In this document: positions 23,581 to 34,373 of the stretch, one piece after another | Position numbering within the stretch: the first letter of the stretch is position 1 | Layout of the letters: each line of letters opens with the position of its first letter | The notes under the pieces: model-generated | What the model was told of the DNA's origin: nothing | Seen by the model: the letters and a program-made list of their open reading frames with translations, nothing else | Database searches by the model: none | Made by a program: the position numbers and the translations under genes | DNA from: Dastarcus helophoroides | Lineage: Eukaryota > Arthropoda > Insecta > Coleoptera > Bothrideridae | Assembly: GCA_028583605.1 (NCBI GenBank) | Contig: CM053329.1 | Span: 18,123,955-18,187,954, forward strand | Direction: 5' to 3' | DNA length: 64,000 bases

Positions 23581-25287
23581 TTATGAAGTTGTTACATTAG
23601 TTTTCTTTAGCGCATCAGGAAACATTTGACGATGATCTTTAACTAATTGTAATACAAATTGCATTTGTTTTTCATCTTTGGTATAATGTTTACAAAAATC
23701 TTGCACTAGTTTAACTCCTCTCTCAGCACAGTCATTTACAACCGATAGTTTTTCGACAAACCGTAATGCAGTTTTGTAGCTTTCATTTTCAGCCCATTCA
23801 GAAGGATGAATTTGTAAAAATTCTGTTTGTAACTCAAATCTTTCAAAAAATTTGATCGATTCTGCAGTTACAAAAAAATCGATATCGTTGTACAATAAAT
23901 CGTTTATATTCTTGCTTTGAAAGCGTTTTACGCTACATTTTTCACTAGTATAATCCAGCTCTTCTTCCGGAATAATATCAATTGAAATCTTGTCTTCTTC
24001 TGTATGCAGCTTAGCCACAATTTTTAATTTGGTTTCTAATGGAACATCTTCATCGAAAATTGCGATGATCGCTAACTCTGGAGATAAGTACCATAGATGA
24101 TTCATAAATCTATTAATTGCTACAGTAGCAAGATTACTGTTGATCGCCTTAAAGTTGTGTAGATCTTTTATAAATTGTAGATCATGGTACGGAGCTTTTA
24201 CACTATTAGATGATAAATACCAAGCTTTAACATAAACAGTTGTCACAAAAACACATATTTGTCGAAGTTTATTGTCTTCACCTTTTTTCAACGATAACTG
24301 TTCACGAAACAGGTACATTTTCAGCACGTAAATAGCTTTTGCCATCCACCGTGCATGATGGCAAGCTCCTGGCTTACGAAAACTAAATTTTTCTGGGATA
24401 ACACCAATGAAGACTAGAGTAAGCTCCAAAAACTCTTTGTAATCATCACGAGGCAGCTTTGTTGTCAGAACTTCAGTGGCAAAAGTTTTTATAGACCTAA
24501 TTTTTTCTATTGTTAACTCGTTTTTATTTCTTGGATCATCTAATCCTGTTTTGTAATTCAGTTTATTCAAAGTTTCCCATTGCTTTTGAAATCTGATAAA
24601 AAGTGGAACATTTGGCCCAACAGTATTTGGAAAAACAGCTTCGAACCCATATCTTAGGACAATTTCGAAAATGTGATGCCTACACGGAAGATGTAATAAA
24701 TCTCTCTCTAATAATTTCTCCAGTAATGCAGCAGCACCATTTCGAATGCCTAAATTTGAAGCAGTAGTATCACAGGATATCGCTTTGACAGAAGTGTCGA
24801 ATCCCCAATCCAGCAATGTTTCGTGAATAATAGTAGCTTGTGCCTTTCCAGTCCCATCTTCACTCGTTGGTACACCTAACATAATTTCTTTGCCCTCTGA
24901 CGTAATTATCACTGGTAATCGATGAACGGTTTCGGTATTTAACAAATTAGGTAATAATTTTCCGTCCCAGTGTACAACAATAGATGATAAATTCAAGTCT
25001 TGGAAGTGTTTTTTTATTTCTATTGATTTTGACTCTCGCAGAGTTTGTCGTTGTCTTCGAATAGATGATCGATTGATAATCAAAGAGTTAATATCCACAT
25101 CTAGTAGGTTTATATCAATAAGTGATTGACAGATAGCAGTTATTATAAATACAGCATCTCTGTCACTTACTTTACATCGATCGAAAGTAGCTACAACTCT
25201 ATCACTGAGAATATTATAACTTCCTCTTGTTTTTTTTAATTCTAGATGCAGATAGAGCACTTCCCTGGCTAGATAAAAGTTCAACAT
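23581..25287 (-). CDS. Transposase, catalytic part (hAT-like, 568 aa)
   Basis: This is the main ORF of the transposon and presumably performs cut-and-paste transposition of the element. Visible in order: KVSDRDAV near residue 38; VHWDGKLLP near 105, a plausible first catalytic Asp; CDTTASN near 170, a plausible second Asp; CRHHIFE near 200, resembling the C-x-x-H element of hAT and MULE transposases; CHHARWMAKA near 310; and AERGVKLVQDF near 520, which contains a conserved Glu. These motifs match uncharacterised proteins common in arthropods that I recall as transposon-derived. Catalytic assignments are inferred by position. The frame is uninterrupted. The upstream ORF lies 87 bp away in the same orientation and may be joined by splicing: an acceptor-like CTGCATCTAG within the first codons (about 25242) would restore phase with a GTAAAT donor at 25385. 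Confidence 0.82.
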   Translation of the reverse strand: MLNFYLAREVLYLHLELKKTRGSYNILSDRVVATFDRCKVSDRDAVFIITAICQSLIDINLLDVDINSLIINRSSIRRQRQTLRESKSIEIKKHFQDLNLSSIVVHWDGKLLPNLLNTETVHRLPVIITSEGKEIMLGVPTSEDGTGKAQATIIHETLLDWGFDTSVKAISCDTTASNLGIRNGAAALLEKLLERDLLHLPCRHHIFEIVLRYGFEAVFPNTVGPNVPLFIRFQKQWETLNKLNYKTGLDDPRNKNELTIEKIRSIKTFATEVLTTKLPRDDYKEFLELTLVFIGVIPEKFSFRKPGACHHARWMAKAIYVLKMYLFREQLSLKKGEDNKLRQICVFVTTVYVKAWYLSSNSVKAPYHDLQFIKDLHNFKAINSNLATVAINRFMNHLWYLSPELAIIAIFDEDVPLETKLKIVAKLHTEEDKISIDIIPEEELDYTSEKCSVKRFQSKNINDLLYNDIDFFVTAESIKFFERFELQTEFLQIHPSEWAENESYKTALRFVEKLSVVNDCAERGVKLVQDFCKHYTKDEKQMQFVLQLVKDHRQMFPDALKKTNVTTS

Positions 25288-25374
25288 TTTTGTCTAAAAC
25301 AAATAAGGACAATAATATGAGGAATAAAATATGAACGTGAATAAGTAATAAAAAATCAATTGATTATTTGATTC

Positions 25375-25929
25375 TCATAATTTACCCAATAATGCTTTTT
25401 CTTCATCACTCTTTTTTTTTCGTTTTTCAAAATGATTTTTTTTGTTTAATTTATTAGAATTATTATCATCGTTATCATATTTTGTTTTAATATTTGCAAT
25501 AAAACCAATTCGTTCATCTGATCTCTGATTAATTAAGAATTCTTTAGAATTTTCATCAATAACTTCAAATACATTTGATGGTGCAATGTCAAATAATTTT
25601 TTTAATGAACAAACAAATTCATTTTGTTTTTTTACAGCCACGTCACTCCGATTATTGTGTTTGACAAGTATGCGCCACTCATCGTACAATTTTTTCAATT
25701 TATCTCGGCATCTTTGCATATCTTGAACGGGAATTTGAGCTTTTTCCCAAAACACAATAATTTCATCAATTACTGCAGCGATACTTTCTGGTACAGAAGT
25801 ATTTAAAATACGTGTATGAAAAAAGAACACTTTTAGAGCTTGCAATTTCGATGGTAATTTATTACCCACTATTTGGACGTCAACATCACCAATTAAAAAG
25901 ATGTTTTGACGTAAACGTGATAGTTCCAT
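25375..25929 (-). CDS. Transposase N-terminal part (184 aa)
   Basis: The ORF lies immediately upstream of the catalytic ORF in the same transposon. It shows GNKLPSKLQALKVFF near residue 22, FWEKAQIPVQDMQ near 60, a basic/acidic helical middle, then FDIAPSNVFEVI near 113 and a Lys/Asp/Asn-rich tail. I recall these features from the N-terminus of the same arthropod transposase family, so the two frames are probably one gene. The frame closes at TGA just after GGTAAAT, which resembles a 5' splice site at 25385. A splice to about 25241 would keep frame, whereas the stronger-looking TTTGTTTTAG acceptor at 25294 would not. A simple frameshift or independent translation are alternatives. Confidence 0.7.
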   Translation of the reverse strand: MELSRLRQNIFLIGDVDVQIVGNKLPSKLQALKVFFFHTRILNTSVPESIAAVIDEIIVFWEKAQIPVQDMQRCRDKLKKLYDEWRILVKHNNRSDVAVKKQNEFVCSLKKLFDIAPSNVFEVIDENSKEFLINQRSDERIGFIANIKTKYDNDDNNSNKLNKKNHFEKRKKKSDEEKALLGKL

Positions 25930-26355
25930 ATTTGTCTGATGACTTTAAAATCGAATTGATGAAATTTAAGGATTTAATTAAACAACGAGAAAGCATAACT
26001 ATTAGTAAATATTCGTGAACGATTTTAATAGAGTTGAGATAATAAATATAGGTTATGAGTACTTTAGAATAAATTGTGATGTGAAAAGTTGAAGTAAAAT
26101 CTAATAGATGGCGGCATAATCAGTTTCTGAAATATTTTTATCTTGAAATTTAAATTTGAAACCAGATTGTATCAATATTTTTATCAATCAAAATTAAAAT
26201 CGTTCAATAATTTGCCAAAAATATTTTGTGTATTTTGAAATTGGAAATATAGTTGAAACTTATGACAGTTCAAAAATAAAAAAAAATTAGTGTAACTATT
26301 ATTTTAGGGTCACGGTCACCTTGGAATTTTTCTGGAAAAAAATCATCAAGATTAA

Positions 26356-26755
26356 AAATTATAACCCTTTTTTCATTTTTGAATCATAAAATGATGGTAA
26401 AAACGAAAAAAACCATTAGATTGACTAGAACTTTGATTTTGACCTCGAATAACTTTTAAACCAGTCAAGTTAGCCAAAAATCATAAGAGACCTTTTTTGT
26501 AGAGCGGTAAATTTTCTATAAAAATAATCATTTGTCGACATAATATGTTTATTGGTTTATGGGATAAAAAATTCCAAAGTATTAACAGAACTTTTCCTAT
26601 GTTATTTCCATTTAAAACTTTGGCTATCGGGGGGGCCGGGTTGATATTAAAATTAAGAGATATAACTTGGCATGAATTTTTTTTTATATATTTGGAAGCT
26701 ATTTAGGACTATCGTGGAAAAAAATTCGAACATTTCCTAAATAAGGACCACCCTA
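26356..26755 (-). repeat. Right terminal inverted repeat of the transposon
   Basis: This is the inverted partner of 23043-23440, ending in GGACCACCCTA. Differences between the arms are a modest scatter of substitutions and small indels. The promoter for the minus-strand ORFs would be expected in or near this arm, but no clear core promoter was identified. Confidence 0.9.
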
Positions 26756-26763
26756 ATAAATAA
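26756..26763. repeat. 8-bp target-site duplication, right copy
   Basis: ATAAATAA directly follows the TIR terminus and matches 23035-23042 exactly. Confidence 0.8.
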
Positions 26764-27530
26764 TAAATTTAAAAATGATATTATTATAAAAAAATTGAAG
26801 GAACATAAAAATCTGTCAACTTTAATCTGCACATTTTGAGAAAAAAAGTGGAAATATTGAGAAAACCTACGAAATTGTTCAAAATTTTTTAGATACACAC
26901 CTACATCTAAACGTTTCAAATTTTTTTGACAAATTCCACGGTTTCTCTCAATTTTGTCGGGTATTGAGTAAAAATGAAGTTGAAAAGTTTAATATTTTTA
27001 ACTAAAAATCGAAATTTCTAGCTTCAACTCTTTATTACCAAAATTTTCAATTTTCATTCAATTTTTAATTTTAATTCAAAATTTCGATTTAAAAGTCAAG
27101 ATTTTAGAAAGGAAAAATTGAATCCACGTACTATGAGTTAAAATCTATAGAAAAAATTAGAAATTTATTACAAAAACTGGGGGTTTTTGAATTTAAGTAA
27201 AGTATGTATTTTATGAAAAAAAAATATATAAACATTTCGAGTTTAAGTCGAGATTTAATATTTCGAATCTCTAAATTTACCGAATACTTTATCCGAAAAA
27301 AACTGGATTTTTAATTCGAAATTTAGAAAAAAAAAACAAAATCCCTAGAAAAATTCGCAATATTAAGTTTAACGTCAAATTAAAAAAAAACCGAAAATAA
27401 ATAACTGAAACTCTTCATTTTATGGAAAACGAATCCAAATTTCTACTGAAAAACTCGAACTTGTTAACAAAAAGATTGACATTTTAAAAAAAAGTGAAAA
27501 TTTTTGAAAAGATAGATATTTTAAGCCAAA
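26764..27530. repeat. Degenerate A-rich low-complexity DNA
   Basis: AAAATTTCGA and AAAAATT words recur with no period. No gene is supported. Confidence 0.6.
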
Positions 27531-29090
27531 ATTTTTAATTTGAAAATTACAAAAGTAATAAAATATTCAATTAGGTCCAAAAAACGTTTGAAAAAATTTA
27601 CAAAAAATGTGAAAATCTTCAAACTGAGTCATAATTCTAAGAAAAAGTCAACTTCGTGTAAAAAAATATTTCGTTTTGAAAATCTCGACTTTTTTCCAAA
27701 GTTTCCTCTTTATTTTAAAAGACCCATTTTTGAAATATCGATTTTTTACAAAATTAGGTTTGTTTATTTCGATTTTTTCGCGTAATTTTGAATGTTTTTT
27801 TAAAAAATCGTTTTTTTTTTGGTGGAACGGACTGGTCCTTGGTTATCTTCAAAAATTGAAGGCTAAAAAGTTAAAATCATCAAAAAGAAGTCAAACTTTT
27901 GAATTTAAGACCAAAAATTTAGAAATAGGTACCACTTGAGAATTAGAGAAACCTTTGTTGTGTTTTTTAATCTTTCTTGGTTTCAGGGGACAAGATTTGT
28001 ATTTCAATAAAAAAAACATCGTTTTCATTAGATATTTCAATTTTTTGTTTATTTTTTGTTTAATTCCGACCATTTGTGAACACTTTTTGTTAATTTTTAT
28101 TTTCAGTCAAAGTGTTTTCATTATTTTTCGTAGTTCATTTAAAATTTAAAAATTTTTCGAATCGTAACTTTCGAAAAATTTGAGTTTTTTGACTTTTGCC
28201 ATAAGCGAAATTTTCTTAAATATTTCAACTTTTATTTTAAATGTTGACTTTCCAAAAATAATTTTAAATTTTTTGTGAAGAATTGAGAATTCTACCATTT
28301 CGGAATTTTTTATAAACATTTGTGTTCTAAAATTTCGAATTATTTTTCTACCCTTTTGGAACCAGGTTGAAATTTTAAAAAATATTAAAATATTCAATTA
28401 AGTCGCAAAAACTTTTGAAAAAATTCACATAAAATAAAAATGGAAAAGTCTTCAGAATGAGTCAAAATTTTAAGAAAGTCAATTTCGTGTAAAAAAAAAT
28501 ATTTCGTTTTGAAAGTCTCGACTATTTTAAAAATTTTGACTATTTTACAAAATTAGGTTTGTCTAATTTCGATTTTTTCACGTAATTTTGAATGTTTTCT
28601 AAAAAAAATCATTTTTTTTTGGTGGAACGGACTAGTCCTTGGTTATTTTCAAAAATTGAAATAAATTGAAAATATTTTTTAATCTGTCTTGGTTTCATGG
28701 GAGAAGATTTGTATTTCAATTAAAAAAATTCCTTCTTGTAGATATTTCGATTTTTTTATTTGTTATTTTTAGTTTCGACCATTTGTAAACACTGTTTGTT
28801 AATTTTTATTCTCAGTCAAAGTGTTTTCATTATTTTTCGTAGTTCATTTAAAATATAAAAATTTTTCGAATTGTAACTTTCGAAAAATTTGAGTTTTTTG
28901 ACTTTTGCCAGAAGCGAAATTTCTTTAAATATTTCAACTTTTTTAAATGTTGACTTTCCAAAAATAATTTTAACTTTTTTCTGAAGAATTCAGAATTCTA
29001 CCATTTCTGAAGGTTAATTTTTTTTTGTAAACATCTTTATTCGAAAATTTCGAATTTTTTTCTACCCTTTTGGAACTTTAGACATTTTAA
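27531..29090. repeat. ~0.7-0.8-kb tandem segmental duplication
   Basis: The sequence starting near 27573 (AAAACGTTTGAAAAAATTTAC-like) is repeated from about 28400. Shared landmarks are TTTCGTTTTGAAA, GGTGGAACGGACT with GGTCCTTGGTTAT-like sequence, TTTCTTGGTTTCA and TCGAAAAATTTGAGTTTT. The second copy is shorter by internal deletion. Each copy carries pieces of a dispersed element (GGTGGAACG... and CTTGGTTTCAGGGGACAAG-like) also found at 41.9 and 46.5-46.9 kb. Frames in this block are Phe/Lys-rich and spurious. Confidence 0.8.
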
Positions 29091-29420
29091 AAAACGTCCA
29101 CTTTTCAATATTTCCGCTTTTTCCAAATTCACATTTTTATCAAAATTTGGATTTTTTTTCCTCAAAATTTTGCGCTTTTAATTTTTTTTTGTTCCACTTT
29201 TTTTCTGAGATTTCGACTTTTTGTAAATTTTGCTTTTGAGAAATTCTTCTAGTTGGTTAGTTTCGACCTTTTTCAAAATGTCTACTTTTGAAAAATGTGT
29301 CCTACACATTTTGACCTCTAGATAATTGTAGCATTTAAAAATATTCACTATTCTTGAATTTTTTGATTTTTTTATGAAAATTTAGACTTCGAAATTTTTG
29401 TATCTTTCGAAATTGTAATA
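29091..29420. repeat. Degenerate T-rich low-complexity DNA
   Basis: TTTTTTCGACTTTTT-like words fill the plus strand, and no other feature is seen. Confidence 0.6.
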
Positions 29421-30430
29421 AAATCGAGAGTACGAAATTTCAACTTTTCTCAGATTCAGATTTTTATCAAAATTTCGACTTTTTCTCAACATTTTGACAT
29501 TTTTTGTTTAATTTTTTTTTGAAATTTTGACTTCCTAGAAATTTTCGATATTTAAATTTGATTTTTATTTGGAAATTTTGGCTTTTTGTAAATTTAGTAC
29601 GAAATTTCCACTTTTTTCAGATTCAGACTTTTAAAAAAAATTCGACTTTTTCTCAACATTTTGACTTTTTGTTTACTTTTTTGGAAATTTTCACTTTCTT
29701 AGAAATTTTCGATATTTAGATTTGAATTTTTTTCGAAATTTAAACTTTTGTGAATTTAGTACGAAATTTCCACTTTTGTCAGATTCAGATTTTTATCAAA
29801 ATTTCCACCATTTCTCAAAATTTCGACTTTTTCTCAACATTTTGACTTTTTGATTAATTTTTTTTTGAAATTTTGACTTCCTAGAAATTTCCGATATTTA
29901 AATTTGATTTTTATTTGGAAATTTTGGCTCTTTGTAAATTTAGTACGAAATTTCCACTTTTTTCAGATTCAGACTTTTAAAAAAAATTCGACTTTTTCTC
30001 AACATTTTGACTTTTCGCTTAATTTTTTTTTGAAATTTTGACTTCGTAGAAATTTTCGATATTTAAATTTGATTTTTCTTCGAAATTTTAACTTTTTGTA
30101 AATTTAGTACGAAATTTTCACTTTTTTCAGATTCAGATTTTTAACAAAATTTTGGCTTTTTCTCAACATTTTGACTTTTTGTTTACTTTTTGGAAATTTT
30201 CACTTTCTTAGAAATTTTCGATATTTAAATTTGAATTTTTTTCGAAATTTAGACTTTTGTAAATTTAGTACGAAATTTCCACTTTTGTGAGATTCAGATT
30301 TTTATCAAAATTTTGACTTTTTCTCAACATTTTGACTTTTTCTTTACTTTTTTGGAAATTTTGACTTTCTTAGAAATTTTAGATTATTTAAATTGGAAGT
30401 TTTTTTCGAAATTTTAACTTTTTGTAAATT
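29421..30430. repeat. ~163-bp tandem repeats, six copies
   Basis: The landmark TTTAGTACGAAATTTCCAC recurs near 29594, 29755, 29939, 30103 and 30266, with a related copy at 29428. Spacing is about 161-166 bp, with one unit of 184. Each unit also contains CAGATTCAGA and CTCAACATTTTGAC. The array is embedded in T-rich DNA and may have arisen from it. Confidence 0.85.
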
Positions 30431-31690
30431 TAGACTTCGGAAAATCCTACGACTTTTTAATATTGACTTTTTTGAAAATCTTGACTCTTTTTGTGAAACT
30501 CTCCTCTATTTGAAAATTTCGACAACTGAAAATTTGCAATTTTGTTTCAAAATTGTCCATTTTTTTTAATTTCCGTTTTGTAGAAATTTTGTCTTATTCT
30601 AAAAATTTGTCTTCCTTTTTTTGAAATTTTGATTTTTTTAAAAAGTTCGACTTTTTCTTGAAATTTTAACTTTTTATTTTGGAATTCGTATTTATTCTGG
30701 AAAATTGTACTTCTGTTGAAAATTTTTACTTTTCAACGTCTTTAATTCATATAAAAGGTTTGACATTTTGATTACATTTCGAAATTTGCGTTACAATTTT
30801 ACCATTTGTCAGACATATTTAATTTTTCTCGTCGTCAATCCAAAACGTTTATTTAACATCCTAACTTTTTTAAAATTTCGAATTTTAAAGTCAGCCTCTC
30901 GGGAAAGAAGAAAATCTTGACCCTTTTTGTGAAATTCTCCTCTATTTGAAAATTTTGACAACTGAAAATTTGTAAATTTGTTTCAAAATTTTCTTTTTTT
31001 TTAATTTCAATTTTATCCAAATTTAATCTTATTCTAAAAATTTGTATTCCTTTTTTTGAAACTGGTTTGTTTTAAAAATTTAAACTTTTTCTCAAAATTT
31101 TAACTTTTTATTTTGGAATTCCGATTTATTTTGGAAAATTCCACTTCTCTTGAAAAATTTTACTTTAAAACGTTTTTAATTCATATAAAAGGTTCGACAT
31201 TTTGATTACATTTCGAAATTTTGCATTACAATTTTACCATTTGCCAGACATCTTTAATTTTTCTCATCGTCAATCCAAAACGGTTATTTAACTTCATAAC
31301 TTTTCTAAAATTTCGAATTTTAAAGTCAGGTTCTCGAGAAAGAAGACAATATGCTGAAATTAAGAGAAAAATATATTTGGAGCAGGGTGTAAATTTTGAG
31401 AAAAAGGTCTTAGAAATTTTTACTTTTTTCCTAAAGTTTTACGGAAGAAAGCTCAGAATTTTCGATTGTTTTGGTCAAATTTTTTTATCCAAGCTTCGAA
31501 TTGATCTCAAAATTTTTTTTCGGCTCTTTAAAATTTTAACCTTTTCATTTATTTTGGAAAATTTTACTTTTTTTTGACATTTTTTGACTTTTGAACATTT
31601 TGACTTCATTTAAAAATAGTGTTGTTTTGATTTTATTTCGAAATTTTGCATAAGAATTTTTTCATTTGCCAAACATTATTCATCAGAAAA
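30431..31690. repeat. ~436-bp direct duplication in T-rich DNA
   Basis: TGAAACTCTCCTCTATTTG (about 30496) reappears near 30930, and CGTCAATCCAAAACG (about 30833) reappears near 31268; both are about 436 bp apart. The 118-aa frame 31221-31577 runs out of the second copy into Phe/Lys-rich sequence and is considered spurious. Confidence 0.8.
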
Positions 31691-32070
31691 TTTTATCTAC
31701 TAGCATGGAATTGTATCTGGTCGGGAATAGTTTTTGGATAAGTTCCTTCCTTCAACAGAAAGGATTTATCATTCAGATCTATTATTATTGAGTTGTCATC
31801 TCGTAGAGAATAATTTTTAGATAAGTTCCTTCCTTCACCAGAAAGAGTTTATCTTTCAGATTTATCAGGATGGAGTTGTCAACTGATTGTATTAGGCTAG
31901 AGTTGCCATCTGGTCTTGTATCGTTTATAGACAAGTTTCTTCGTTCAGCAGAAAGGGTTTATCATGCAGATCTATTAGGATGGAGTTGTCATTTGGTCAT
32001 GAATAGTTTTTAGACAAGTTCCTTCCTTCAACAGAAAGCGTTTATCATTCAGATCCATTAAGATCGAGTG
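31691..32070. repeat. ~83-bp minisatellite, four copies
   Basis: Units begin near 31717, 31800, 31909 and 31991. They share AAGTTCCTTCCTTCA, CAGAAAG and TTATCATTCAGATCTATTA, then GAGTTGTCATCTGGTC. One unit has an additional ~25-bp partial duplication (AGAGTTGCCATCTGGTC). Confidence 0.85.
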
Positions 32071-32990
32071 TTAGTTACTATTAATACGTAACTTGGGAAC
32101 TATGGCAAATTGAAGTGTTTATCTCGGTAATTTTGACATCGTTTACGTTACGAGGTCAGTTAGATTTTGTAAATAGATTGTACGCGAATAAAATAGCTCG
32201 AAAGTGCTCACCAAAGCATAAACAAAGTTACTTGGTGTATCAACGAAGTCAAGGCTACTTGACACTTCATCATATTCATCAAAACCTTTCGTCTGCAACT
32301 GATTTTATTTTTGGCCATAACATCAACAACGTCAAATCAATACAAAACTCTAATAACCGATGTGTCGTTATCCGATTTGTCCTCCGCAAAGGTTAAAAAA
32401 GGTATTAAAGCGACACTAGCCAAAGAACGCACTTACGATGGTAATTCGCCCATCTGCACCCAACCTCGACCTAGGCCAAGGAAATTCGTCAGCGGTCTTT
32501 ATTTATGTCAGGGAATGAGTGACATTCGGTGGCAAGCCCAGACACATAACGCCGTGACGTCACGTAAATTGTCCATTATCGTGTGCCTGGCGGCGCAGCA
32601 TTGGCTGCCAACATCGTCCTTACATATTCCGGCGATAAGCGTCTGCCAACACCACAGACGTATTTGGAAGTTCGACAACACCGAAATACACATAATAATG
32701 GCCGCGACTGCCTTCACATAACAAGCTCAGACTTACGTCCGGTCAAATCCGATGATTTCTCTTCGTGACGAGGAGTTCTTGTTGTGATTGTCGATTGTGT
32801 GGAAATTCATGTGGACGAGACGATGGTCTTAGGAGTGATTGTTTGTTCGATTTGTATAATTGAAAACGAGAGGTCATTGTATGGGTTGACAGTCATATTG
32901 ATTTAAAAAAAAACACACACAAATCGGTTTGCAAATCGAATAGAATGGATACTTATTAGTCAATTGGATTTTTTTACTTAAAACGTCGCG
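32071..32990. other. Single-copy island with CRE palindrome
   Basis: 32100-32830 is richer in G and C than its flanks and free of repeats. Frames of 93 and 136 codons (32115-32396, 32311-32721) overlap in different phases, and the minus strand is also open, so coding potential is unclear and no protein was recognised. A perfect TGACGTCA lies at 32555-32562. The island could be a promoter, an enhancer or part of a gene. Confidence 0.35.
32555..32562. promoter_or_regulatory. CRE-type palindrome TGACGTCA
   Basis: This is a perfect 8-bp cAMP-response/ATF palindrome within the single-copy GC-richer island. Function is inferred from motif identity only. Confidence 0.3.
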
Positions 32991-34106
32991 TCGTAATGAT
33001 TTCTCGAAACTTCATGAATATCAAAAACTGCTTTTTATATAAACTGGTAGTTTTCTTTAAAAATTTCAATGCAAAACTGACCATAACTTCTTAGAAATTC
33101 TGAATCTAAACTTGATCAAAGTGCTTGACCTCCTAGCACTGTAAAAAGTCAATCCTGATTCAATCAAGAGTTACGCCTATTCAAAGCGTATCTTGAAAAT
33201 AACCATTGTTCACCTGGTGGCTGATCAAGGATAGCTTACACTGCTTACTGTTGACCAGAAAATTTTAAACTAGGAAAGCTTTCTGGGTCCAGAGGTAGCA
33301 ATTTGAGAGTTTCCTTGATTTCTCAATTGGAGGACAGTTAAGGACATATGCAGTTCTAACTCTAAATAGATTCATTGTCAACCCTAAAGATGTTCTCTAC
33401 ATCAAGTCACGAAACGTTTCCAAAATAAAAAATTTCGACTTTAATCTCGGGATTTTGAATTTTATCTAAATATTTCGAGTTTGTTACTTTTTTTAAAAAA
33501 TTACAAATTTTTACGAAATATCAACAAATTTTAAAATTTGACAAATCAACTTTTTCGTGTTTTCTTAATTTGATTGATATTTTCCGTAAGAAGTTTTACA
33601 AATTTTATTTACGATTTTATCTCAAAATGAAGAATCTAAACCTCTGAATCGACTCCTTACGAACTTTCGATTTTTTTGGATTTTTTTTCAAATTTCTTAT
33701 GCATTACCAGAATTCCAAGTTCCATTTTTAATACAGATTATTTTCTCTAAAATTTTACATTCAGATTCAATTTTTATTAGAAATTGTTATTTCTTAAAGT
33801 CTCGAAACTTCATGAATATAAAAAACTGCTTTTATATAAACTTGTAATTTTTTTTTTAATTTCAATGCTAACTGCCACTAATTTCTTCCTCGAAATTCAG
33901 AATATAAACTTTACTAAAGTCCATGACTTGGTAGCACTGTAAAAAGTCAATCTGATACTATCAAGAGTTACGCCTATTCAAAGAGTATTTTGAAAATGAC
34001 CATTGTTCACCTGCTGGCTGATCCAGGATGCTTACCCTGCTGGCTGATCCAGGATGCTTACCCTGCTTACTGTTGGCCTGGAATTTCTTAATTTGAGTAG
34101 ATATAC
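32991..34106. repeat. Diverged ~800-bp duplication, outliers of the 340-bp satellite
   Basis: TCTCGAAACTTCATGAATAT at about 33001 recurs at 33801, and GAGTTACGCCTATTCAAAG at 33170 recurs at 33965. Each copy ends in a diverged form of the satellite core (TTGAAAATGACCATTGTTCAC) seen from 34.6 kb on. A 30-bp internal duplication, CTGGCTGATCCAGGATGCTT, is visible at 34010-34065. The intervening 33420-33780 is low-complexity AT-rich DNA. Confidence 0.75.
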
Positions 34107-34373
34107 CATGGGGCTTCTGCGACCGAACAACACATTTTCCCATGTATTTTCTTATGGGAAATTCTAAGGTTCCAAAACTCCGAAAAACGACAATTGTTGG
34201 ACAAGTAGTTGTACAACTACTTGTCTAACAGTTGGTTTGACTTGTCTAGCAGTTGGTTTGAGTTGTACAACTACTTGTCCAACAATTGTCGTTTTTCGGA
34301 GTTTTGGAACCTTAGAATTTCCCATAAGAAAATATATGGGAAAATGTGTTGTTCGGTCGCAGAAGCCCCATAG
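34107..34373. mobile_element. Near-perfect palindromic fold-back element
   Basis: Two ~112-bp arms (34108-34219 and 34261-34372) are almost perfect inverted copies, starting ATGGGGCTTCTGCG on both ends, around a short spacer. Inside the left arm, ACAAGTAGTTGT is followed by its own complement. A TATAC pentamer flanks both sides and may be a target duplication. With no coding capacity, it is a MITE-like element. ORFs called on both strands (34164-34415, 34237-34419) are mirror images produced by the palindrome. Confidence 0.85.

Larger units (their letters stand above)
23043..26755 (-). mobile_element. DNA transposon with 400-bp TIRs, hAT-like
   Basis: The element is 3,713 bp. Both ends read TAGGGTGGTCCTT inward, continue as long inverted repeats of about 400 bp, and are flanked by the perfect 8-bp duplication ATAAATAA. 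Two minus-strand ORFs in the same orientation fill the interior and encode a transposase of a type widespread in arthropod genomes. The terminal YARNG pattern and the 8-bp nTnnnnAn duplication are hAT hallmarks. However, hAT termini are usually short, and 400-bp TIRs are more typical of MULE/NOF-like elements, so the superfamily is not settled. High TIR identity and long ORFs indicate a fairly recent insertion. Confidence 0.88.

Noticed and set aside
25624..26018. Plus-strand ORFs inside the transposon
   Set aside because: Antisense shadows of the 184-aa transposase segment.
31221..31577. 118-aa plus-strand ORF
   Set aside because: Starts in a duplicated T-rich segment; the parallel copy has no equivalent frame and no domain is seen.
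32311..32721. 136-aa plus-strand ORF as a gene
   Set aside because: Overlapped by open frames in another phase and on the other strand, no recognised domain, no clear splice or promoter context; retained only as part of an island.
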